In this document: one piece after another, positions 1 to 5,486 of the stretch
Layout: each line of letters opens with the position of its first letter
Position numbering within the stretch: position 1 is the stretch's first letter
Origin: an uncultured Bacilli bacterium
GTDB taxonomy: Bacteria > Bacillota_I > Bacilli_A > RF39 > UBA660
Length of the DNA stretch: 5,656 nucleotides
NCBI GenBank assembly: GCA_934101745.1
Contig: CAKOSD010000080.1
Coordinates: 1-5,656, forward strand
Reading direction: 5' to 3'
Translations under genes and position numbers: made by a program
The notes under the pieces: generated by a model
What the model saw: only the letters and a program-made list of their open reading frames with translations
Told to the model about the DNA's origin: nothing
Databases searched by the model: none

Positions 1-659
1 CATACACATTAACAATAAATAAAGATACCATTAATGAAAAAATAGAAATATTAGATAATGTTAGTGATACTAGAACCGTAACCGATGTTATGGAAAATTA
101 TAAGAAAAAATATCCAGTATATAATTCTGATGAAATTGTCGATGATGAGGAATTGTACCAGATTAATCCTGATTTAACTTATTATAATCAAACATATAGT
201 ATAGATTCTAATGGCTATCATCTAAATTACGAATATACTTATCCAATAGATAAATATATAACAGCCAATTCCGTTAACTATTCTTATGATTATAAAGATA
301 TAGTCTATCAAAATAACAAGTTGAAATTAAGTACTGGTTGTCCCAATAATTATTTAAGATATAGAGATATATTTACTAATTTAACCGTAAATATCATTAC
401 TGATTACGTAGTAACAAATAATAATGCTGATTCCGTAATAGGTAATCGTTATATCTGGTATTTCAATAAAGAAAATAACTATGAAAAAAGAATTAATTTT
501 GAGGTAGATTTATCTAAAACTCAAAGTGAAGTAGATAAAGAACAAGAAGTCAAAGCTAAAAAGAATAGTTTCTTAATACCGGTTTTAATAGTATCACTTC
601 TAGTATATAGTATAATAATTTTTGTTATAATAACTAAAAGGAAGAAAAACGAGGATTAA
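1..659 (+). CDS. Surface protein with C-terminal membrane anchor, LppM/DUF3153-like, 5' partial
   Basis: The reading frame is open from base 3, so the gene starts before the window. The in-frame ATG at 90 has no ribosome site and is internal. Alignment with the downstream paralog supports this: the first visible residues (YTLTINKD) match YKLNITDT, which lies just after the lipobox cysteine there. About 24 residues, probably a lipoprotein signal peptide, are therefore missing. A polar, Tyr/Asn-rich extracytoplasmic domain follows. It contains TNNNADS...YIW (408-458), matching TSNNADS...YTW in the paralog. A Lys/Glu-rich linker, one hydrophobic helix (about 567-632) and a KRKK cytoplasmic tail end the protein. 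The Asn/Trp motif between beta-rich segments recalls LppM/DUF3153 proteins; this assignment is from memory of the family and is tentative. The likely role is an envelope protein tethered at both ends; its ligand is unknown. The stop lies one base before the next gene, so the two are co-transcribed. Confidence 0.8.
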   Translation, partial: YTLTINKDTINEKIEILDNVSDTRTVTDVMENYKKKYPVYNSDEIVDDEELYQINPDLTYYNQTYSIDSNGYHLNYEYTYPIDKYITANSVNYSYDYKDIVYQNNKLKLSTGCPNNYLRYRDIFTNLTVNIITDYVVTNNNADSVIGNRYIWYFNKENNYEKRINFEVDLSKTQSEVDKEQEVKAKKNSFLIPVLIVSLLVYSIIIFVIITKRKKNED

Positions 660-660
660 T

Positions 661-1422
661 ATGAAAAATAAATTAAAATTAATTATTCTCTTAATACCAT
701 TAATAATCTTAAGTACAGGATGCCAAGCAACATATAAGTTAAATATAACCGACACTGGCGTAGAAGAAACATTAATTATAGAAGAAGAGGTAGAAAAATC
801 TTATCAAAATGCTTATATTTATGAGAAAGGTACTATAGATGGATTTTATAATAGTTCTGTGTATTTAAAAAGGTATGCTAGTGAAACAGAACAAGAATAT
901 ATAAATAAATATTATATTAATAAAGATAATTTTGATAGAGATAATATTTTAAGATTAAACAATATCTATAATAATGGCTATCAATACCTACTATCTAATA
1001 CAAAAGATTATTCACAAAAGAATAATTCCTTAATAAATAATCTTATTAAAGATAGTTTAATTATTAATGATGATAATATTATAATTCATTTAGATAATAT
1101 TCCTAATAAATTTATTGAAAATTTAGATGTTTTGAGTATAATAATAAAGACTGATTTACCAGTTACTTCCAATAATGCTGATAGTGCTAGTGATAATACT
1201 TATACATGGAATTATGACAAAACAAATAATTTAAATAAGAGTATATCTTTATATATTGAAAGACCAAAAAAAGAAGAAGATACTAAGAATAATAACAATA
1301 AAAATAATAGTAGTACGAAAAAAGATTCTACCGTTTTTTCCTTAATAGTAGTTATTGGCATTTATTTAGCAATTATTATTACTGTCATTAACATATTTAA
1401 TAAAAAGAAAAAATTATTCTAG
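661..1422 (+). CDS. Lipoprotein with C-terminal membrane helix, LppM/DUF3153-like paralog
   Basis: A complete 253-residue protein. GAGGA at 651-655, five bases before the ATG, sets the start. Residues 1-21 form a lipoprotein signal: KNKLK, a hydrophobic core, then LSTGC with C21 as the predicted lipidated cysteine. Residues 22-200 are an extracytoplasmic domain with many Asn, Tyr and Ile, including TSNNADSASDNTYTW at 169-183, the segment best shared with the upstream gene. Residues 201-221 are a charged, Asn-rich linker. Residues about 225-246 form a membrane helix, followed by NKKKK, which should lie in the cytoplasm. The chain would thus be fixed to the membrane by a lipid at one end and a helix at the other. 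The fold may be LppM/DUF3153-like (inference); no catalytic motif is visible. Tandem duplication with the preceding gene is clear from shared order and architecture, although most of the sequence has diverged. Confidence 0.85.
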   Translation: MKNKLKLIILLIPLIILSTGCQATYKLNITDTGVEETLIIEEEVEKSYQNAYIYEKGTIDGFYNSSVYLKRYASETEQEYINKYYINKDNFDRDNILRLNNIYNNGYQYLLSNTKDYSQKNNSLINNLIKDSLIINDDNIIIHLDNIPNKFIENLDVLSIIIKTDLPVTSNNADSASDNTYTWNYDKTNNLNKSISLYIERPKKEEDTKNNNNKNNSSTKKDSTVFSLIVVIGIYLAIIITVINIFNKKKKLF

Positions 1423-1472
1423 TAGTATTCTAACTATTATAGTATAATAAACATAGAAATTGGGTGTTGCAA

Positions 1473-4271
1473 GTGAAATTTAGAATATCAAAAAAAGACT
1501 TAATTATTTTAGCCTGCTTTTTAGTATTTTTACTTTATTTATGTGCTATAGGGGTAATGAATTTTGTAACCTTTGGTTCAACTGGTTCTCTTTGGGGATT
1601 AAATCCATTTCCAGCCTTTAGTGGGGCTTATTTAGGACTTACTTTATTACTTTACGTTGTCTGCGTAATAGTTATCTTCGCTTCAGTTTCTTCTTATGTA
1701 TTTGAAAAGAAGAGTGGTAAGGGAGTAGGAGTTGTCGTTGAAGATAAGGTCGAAACCGGTTACTCTTCATGGGCTAAAGAAAAAGATATTAAAACTGATA
1801 GAGGTGTTACTGAGGTAGATTATACTGCCCCAACCGTTAATGCTGCCGGTATTCCTTTAATTTATGATACAAAGAAACATAAAGTATGGGTTGATAATGG
1901 CGAATATCATACAGTTGTTATCGGGGCCTCTGGTTCTGGTAAATCACAATGTATTGTTAAACCTTTAGTTAACTTACTAGCAAAAAAAGGCGAATCAATG
2001 ATTATTACCGATCCAAAGGGTGAACTTTATACTTCTGCTGCCCATCGTCTAAAAGACCTAGGCTATAATGTTATTGTTTTAAATTTCCGTGATCCATTAA
2101 ACGGTAATGCCTGGAACCCATTAACTTTACCTTATCAATATATGAAAATGGGTAATATGGATAAGGCTACCGAGTTATTAGATGACGTTGCTTTAAATAT
2201 TCTTTATGACCCTAATAATAAAGGGGAACCATTCTGGGAAAAAAGTGCAGCCGATTTCTTTTCTGGTTTAGCCTTGGGACTTTTCCAAGATGCTAAAGAA
2301 GAAGAAATTAATATTAATTCTATTAGTTATATGTCAACTGTAGGAGAAGAACGTTTAGGACCTTCTAACTATACTAAAGAATATTTTACCTTAAAAGGTG
2401 AATCTTCATCAGCCTATACCTTTGCTGCTAATACAATTAATGCTCCTAGTGATACTAAAGGTGGTATCATGTCAACATTCAGACAAAAAATAAGACTTTT
2501 TGCCTCTCGTGAAAACTTATCTGAAATGTTAGGACATAGTGACTTTAGTGTTTTAGATATAGGACGTCAAAAGACAGCCGTGTTTATTGTTATTCATGAT
2601 GAAAAGACAACCTATCATGCCCTAGCAACCATCTTTATTAAACAGGCTTATGAAACTTTAATTGATGTTGCTCAAAAAAACGGAGGTAAATTGCCAATAA
2701 GAACAAACTTTATTTTAGATGAATTTGCCAATATGCCTCCATTAAAAGATGTTGATTCTATGGTAACTGCGGCCCGAAGCCGTGATATGCGTTTTACTTT
2801 CATTATTCAGAACTTTGCTCAGTTAAATGATGTTTATGGCAAAGAAGTAGCAGAAGTTATTCGTGGTAACTGTGGTAATACAATTTACTTAATTTCTAGT
2901 GAGCTTGCCGCCTTAGAGGAAATAAGTAAGATGTGCGGTGAGGTTAAATCAAAAGAAAAAGATAAGACAGCCTCAACCCCATTGGTTACTGTAACCGACT
3001 TACAAAAGTTTAAAATGGGAGAAGCCTTACTTATTAGAATGCGTAAAGGACCATTTAAGACCAAATTGCAATTCGATTATAAGACTAGTTGGGGATATGA
3101 ACAAGTTGATGAGCCATTCCCACATCGAGAAGCCAAAGCCGTTCAATTATTTGATATAAAAGCCTTTGTTAAAGAAAAGAAAAAGGAACAATCATTAAAT
3201 AATCCAAATACTAACGCTAATCCTTTTGGTGGACCAAACATTTTTGATAATCCATTTGGTAATTCTCCGTTTGGAGCATCTAGCCCTTTTGGTAATTCAA
3301 GTCCGTTTGGACCTTCTAATCCATTTGATACGAAGCCAACTACACCTAGTCCAACTGGTGGTTTAGATTTAGATGCTATGTTAAAAGATATTGATAAAAA
3401 GATAGCAGAATTAGATGCTGAAGAAGCAAAACAAAAAGAATTAGAAAATAAGAATAATTCCGAGCCTGCCAAAATCGAATCTAAAAAAGAAGAAAACATC
3501 AATGATAAGCCGCTTGATATTAAACCTCTAGATTTAGGACTTGATAATACAGTAGATATCTCAAAATCATTAGAACCTAAAAATGATTTCGATTTAAAAC
3601 CAGAGTCTTCTAATTTAGAATTAAATAAAAACCCATTTGCAACTGAATTATCTCATTCAACAGCCAATACTGAAAAAAATATTTCTAAACCAGAACCGGA
3701 TAATGATTTGAATTTTAAAATTCCTGATTTAGATACACTCCTTGCTAATTTAGCCGGGGATGATAAGATCAAAGACAATGATTTAAAACCAACTGAAGAG
3801 ATAAAAGATGCTAAAGTAGAACCGGTAATTGAAAAAATAGAACCTCTGCCTAAGCCAGAAATCATTGAACAACCAGAAATTTTAAATGTTAAACAGGAAC
3901 CAGAAGTTGTTGAAGCACCTAAGAATGAAATCTATAAAGAAATTGCTACACCTCAAGATGATAATGATGTACTTCTTGATACTCCTCCAAAAATAGTTGG
4001 TGGTAGTCTAAGAGATATGTTATATAACCCAGTTAATGCTAATGTAAATGCTTCATCTTCTAATAATGATAATAAATTTATTTCTACACCTAGTATAAAA
4101 GAAATAAAGAATAATGCTGAAGATAAACAATTAGAAACCAGGAAAATAGAAAATGAAGTAATAAAAAGTGTTGATAAACCGATTATAAACGTTAAGCCTG
4201 AAGAGATAAAACCAGATAATAATTCTACCATTTCAGATGATGAATTTTTTGATGATTTCTTTGGTGATTAA
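1473..4271 (+). CDS. VirD4/TraG-family type IV coupling ATPase with long disordered C-terminal tail
   Basis: A 932-residue inner-membrane ATPase. VirD4/TraG proteins recruit DNA-relaxase or protein substrates to a type IV secretion channel. Residues 10-32 and 51-77 are membrane helices with a short external loop. Walker A GASGSGKS is at 151-158 (K157). FWEKSAADFF begins the family's all-alpha insertion. Walker B FILDEFANMP has D416 and E417, followed by TAARSRDMRF and the Q446 motor glutamine. GNCGNTIYLIS and PLVTVTDLQKF complete the conserved core, which ends near residue 550. From about 572 the chain is low complexity: six N/S-PF motifs (583-618), a charged helix (631-661), a long Pro/Lys/Glu/Asp region and a final acidic-aromatic DDEFFDDFFGD. 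Gram-positive coupling proteins are commonly nearer 600 residues. GTG 1473 is preferred because GGTG lies six bases upstream and A bases precede it; GTG 1464 is possible and adds three residues. No other secretion gene is present. It could be an element remnant or a chromosomal gene with another role. Confidence 0.93.
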   Translation: MKFRISKKDLIILACFLVFLLYLCAIGVMNFVTFGSTGSLWGLNPFPAFSGAYLGLTLLLYVVCVIVIFASVSSYVFEKKSGKGVGVVVEDKVETGYSSWAKEKDIKTDRGVTEVDYTAPTVNAAGIPLIYDTKKHKVWVDNGEYHTVVIGASGSGKSQCIVKPLVNLLAKKGESMIITDPKGELYTSAAHRLKDLGYNVIVLNFRDPLNGNAWNPLTLPYQYMKMGNMDKATELLDDVALNILYDPNNKGEPFWEKSAADFFSGLALGLFQDAKEEEININSISYMSTVGEERLGPSNYTKEYFTLKGESSSAYTFAANTINAPSDTKGGIMSTFRQKIRLFASRENLSEMLGHSDFSVLDIGRQKTAVFIVIHDEKTTYHALATIFIKQAYETLIDVAQKNGGKLPIRTNFILDEFANMPPLKDVDSMVTAARSRDMRFTFIIQNFAQLNDVYGKEVAEVIRGNCGNTIYLISSELAALEEISKMCGEVKSKEKDKTASTPLVTVTDLQKFKMGEALLIRMRKGPFKTKLQFDYKTSWGYEQVDEPFPHREAKAVQLFDIKAFVKEKKKEQSLNNPNTNANPFGGPNIFDNPFGNSPFGASSPFGNSSPFGPSNPFDTKPTTPSPTGGLDLDAMLKDIDKKIAELDAEEAKQKELENKNNSEPAKIESKKEENINDKPLDIKPLDLGLDNTVDISKSLEPKNDFDLKPESSNLELNKNPFATELSHSTANTEKNISKPEPDNDLNFKIPDLDTLLANLAGDDKIKDNDLKPTEEIKDAKVEPVIEKIEPLPKPEIIEQPEILNVKQEPEVVEAPKNEIYKEIATPQDDNDVLLDTPPKIVGGSLRDMLYNPVNANVNASSSNNDNKFISTPSIKEIKNNAEDKQLETRKIENEVIKSVDKPIINVKPEEIKPDNNSTISDDEFFDDFFGD
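3219..3326 (+). repeat. Degenerate NPF/SPF(G) motif repeats inside the coupling-protein gene
   Basis: Six PF motifs occur in about 36 codons: ANPFGG, DNPFGN, NSPFGA, SSPFGN, SSPFGP and SNPFDT. They are spaced 10, 5, 6, 6 and 6 residues apart. Codons vary between copies (TTT and TTT/CCA, CCG, CCT mixtures), so the peptide pattern is repeated more strictly than the DNA. The tract begins the disordered tail of the ATPase. Function unknown; short PF motifs can act as docking sites, but this is inference. Confidence 0.6.
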
Positions 4272-4284
4272 GATACTTATTACT

Positions 4285-4327
4285 AAAAAAATACTCCTTC
4301 ATAAAATATAAAGAAAGGAGTTTTTTT
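4285..4327 (+). terminator. Probable intrinsic terminator of the coupling-protein gene, overlapping the next ribosome site
   Basis: ACTCCTT (4293-4299) pairs with AAGGAGT (4315-4321) around a 15-base AT-rich loop. Seven A bases (4285-4291) precede the stem and seven T bases (4321-4327) follow it, so the A and T tracts can extend the pairing past one unpaired T. It lies 14 bases after the stop at 4271. The 3' arm contains the AGGAG ribosome site of the rhodanese-like gene, whose ATG follows the T tract directly. It may end transcription, hide the ribosome site, or both. The seven-pair core is modest, so termination may be partial. Confidence 0.55.
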
Positions 4328-4582
4328 ATGCAAACTATTAATATTAAAGAATATAATCAAACCTTAGGACCCCTAATTGATGTTGAAGATGCAAGTGTTT
4401 ATAAAATTAAGCATATAAACGGTGCTATTAATATTCCTTTTATGGAATTATCATATAATTTTCAAAATTTATTAGATAAAAATAAACATTATTATATTTA
4501 TTGTAATGCCGGTAATAAAAGTCGAAGAATAGTTGCTATTCTAGAAATTTATGGTTATCAGGTAACCCAAGTGCTACTGTAA
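4328..4582 (+). CDS. Minimal single-domain rhodanese-like sulfurtransferase
   Basis: An 84-residue cytoplasmic protein with no signal peptide. It shows the rhodanese pattern in order: LIDVED (16-21, conserved Asp18), HINGAINIP (29-37), YYIYCNAGNKS (55-65) with C59 as the persulfide-carrying cysteine, then a helix RRIVAILEIYGYQVTQV. The loop C-x-x-G-x-K-S has Lys where many relatives have Arg. Rhodaneses of this size (GlpE-like) move sulfane sulfur from thiosulfate or persulfide donors to cyanide, thioredoxin or other acceptors; the real partner here is unknown. The protein stops right after the YGYQVTQVLL strand and lacks the usual GG-containing end, so it is about 8-12 residues short. AGGAG at 4316-4320, seven bases upstream, fixes the ATG. 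Because that site lies in a terminator-like hairpin, translation may be restrained. I see no convincing own promoter or terminator. Confidence 0.85.
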   Translation: MQTINIKEYNQTLGPLIDVEDASVYKIKHINGAINIPFMELSYNFQNLLDKNKHYYIYCNAGNKSRRIVAILEIYGYQVTQVLL

Positions 4583-4634
4583 TGCTAAAATATATCCTCT
4601 TTAAAATTTACAAATTATAAATTATTAGTTAAAA

Positions 4635-4865
4635 AAGGGGTTGAAAACAACTTTAGAATTTGGTATTATGTAATCATAGAGGAGGATAAAAAATCATGGA
4701 GAAGAAAAATGTTATCTTTTTAAGCGTAATAGCTGTTGCTACATTATTAACTGCTGTAATCGGTACAACATTCGCATACTTTACTGCTAACTTTACTGTT
4801 AGTAACAAAGAGAATGCAACTAGTACTGTAAATACCAAAACATTAGTAGGTACAACTGTAACTCT
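4635..4865 (+). repeat. Direct repeat, copy 1 (promoter, leader, signal-peptide cassette)
   Basis: This segment is repeated at 5427-5656, 792 bases away (791 after the start codon). It includes the AAGGGG/-35 box, -10 box, leader, ribosome site and the codons for the secretion signal. Three exact matches of 29 bases lie within it: 4664-4692, the start of the coding region after the second codon, and the codons around TAVIGTT. The repeat reflects tandem gene duplication, not an insertion sequence. Confidence 0.85.
4641..4669 (+). promoter_or_regulatory. Sigma-A type promoter of first TasA-like gene
   Basis: TTGAAA (4641-4646) and TATTAT (4664-4669) are separated by exactly 17 bases. The same boxes and spacing recur 792 bases downstream before the second paralog, with a shared AAGGGG just before the -35 box. 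Only 11 of 17 spacer bases match, which argues for selection on the boxes. Transcription should start near 4675-4678, giving a leader of about 20 bases that carries AGGAGG at 4680-4685, ten bases before the ATG. Confidence 0.82.
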
Positions 4866-5346
4866 AGGTGATAAAATAGATCCAGGAGATGCAATTTACC
4901 CAGGTTTTAGAGGTGTTCAAAAGATAGAAGTAAAAGGTACTGCTACTGGTGATGTTGATGGTCAAGTTACTTTAAAAGTTACCCCAAATATTCCAACTGA
5001 TTTTGGTTCAGATCTTGAATGGACTTTATATCAATCAGATACAACAGCAATCACTTGTGAGGCTCCTGTTACAAAAACAACTACTGGCGTAGATGGTGGT
5101 AACCAAGTTTACCAAGAAACTACTTGTAGTGATGATGTAATGGCAAGCGCTGCTAAAGCAATCGCAACATCTTCTGATACTACAGCTAAAACAACTGCAA
5201 CTATCACAGTTAAAAAAGGTGAAACACATAATTTCTATTTAGTAGTTAACTTCAAAAATACTACTTCTAATCAAGTATCACTTCAAGGTAAGACATTTAC
5301 TTTTAGTGTAGAAGCAAGTCAAGTTGATAATACAACTACAAGATAA
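4696..5346 (+). CDS. Secreted TasA/camelysin-like protein with SipW-dependent signal peptide
   Basis: A 216-residue protein with Lys residues at 3-4, a hydrophobic core and GTTFAYFTA (23-31), the signature of SipW-type signals. By analogy with TasA, cleavage falls after A27, leaving Y28 first. The mature part is Thr-rich and beta-like. DPGD (62-65) resembles the L-x-PGD segment of TasA and camelysin. NFYLVVNFKN (179-188) and LQGKTFTFSVEASQ (196-209) resemble the final strands of TasA, including its QG-x-F-x-F-x-x-EA-Q pattern. Known relatives are exported, cleaved by SipW and polymerise into biofilm fibres (TasA) or remain as surface proteins (camelysin). C121 and C144 could form a disulfide outside the cell. 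The start is fixed by AGGAGG at 4680-4685. It has its own promoter and terminator, so it is a single-gene unit, probably well expressed. The family call rests on pattern memory; fibre formation is inference. Confidence 0.82.
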   Translation: MEKKNVIFLSVIAVATLLTAVIGTTFAYFTANFTVSNKENATSTVNTKTLVGTTVTLGDKIDPGDAIYPGFRGVQKIEVKGTATGDVDGQVTLKVTPNIPTDFGSDLEWTLYQSDTTAITCEAPVTKTTTGVDGGNQVYQETTCSDDVMASAAKAIATSSDTTAKTTATITVKKGETHNFYLVVNFKNTTSNQVSLQGKTFTFSVEASQVDNTTTR

Positions 5347-5363
5347 AAATATTTCCAATAATG

Positions 5364-5395
5364 AAGGATTTAACAAATTTTGTTAAGTCTTTTTT
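5364..5395 (+). terminator. Intrinsic terminator of first TasA-like gene
   Basis: A stem of about 13 pairs: AAGGAT-TTAACAA (5364-5376), loop ATT, TTGTTAA-GTCTTT (5380-5392). The inner seven pairs are perfect, and two outer pairs are G-T. A run of six T bases (5390-5395) follows. It lies 18 bases after the stop at 5346 and before the next promoter, so it separates the two paralogs into independent transcripts. Confidence 0.85.
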
Positions 5396-5432
5396 AATTG
5401 TGTTAATTTGCAATTTTTAAACTATTAAGGGG

Positions 5433-5461
5433 TTGAAATTATATTTATAATTTGATATTAT
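5433..5461 (+). promoter_or_regulatory. Sigma-A type promoter of second TasA-like gene
   Basis: TTGAAA (5433-5438), a 17-base spacer and TATTAT (5456-5461) repeat the promoter of the first copy. AAGGGG precedes the -35 box at 5427-5432. The stretch from the -10 box through the ribosome site is identical over 29 bases in the two copies. AGGAGG is at 5472-5477, nine bases before the ATG at 5487. Confidence 0.82.
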
Positions 5462-5486
5462 GTAATCATAGAGGAGGATAAAAAGT

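Noticed and set aside
90..92. ATG as start of the first gene
   Set aside because: No ribosome site precedes it, the frame stays open to base 3, and the upstream residues align with the region after the lipobox of the paralog.
321..341. LKLSTGC in the first protein resembles a lipobox
   Set aside because: It lies deep inside the extracytoplasmic domain with no hydrophobic stretch before it, so it cannot be a signal-peptide cleavage site; the likeness is chance.
1443..1448. Perfect TATAAT that could be a -10 box for the coupling-protein gene
   Set aside because: No acceptable -35 box or extended -10 lies at the right distance, and such hexamers are common in DNA this AT-rich. A promoter here remains possible but is not supported.
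1435..1449. Inverted repeat TATTAT-AGT-ATAATA as a terminator
   Set aside because: The stem has only A-T pairs and no T tract follows, so it would not terminate efficiently.
3143..4231. Open frames on the minus strand opposite the coupling-protein tail
   Set aside because: They are by-products of the biased Asp/Lys/Pro/Asn codons of the plus-strand gene, have Ser/Phe/Leu-rich translations and no ribosome sites, and match no family.
4583..4640. Possible terminator or small gene after the rhodanese
   Set aside because: Only weak A/T pairing (AATTT with AAATT) without a T tract, and no open frame with a ribosome site.
5035..5229. Cys/Ser-rich open frame on the minus strand inside the first TasA-like gene
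   Set aside because: It is the complement of Thr/Ala/Val codons of the real gene and has no start signals of its own.
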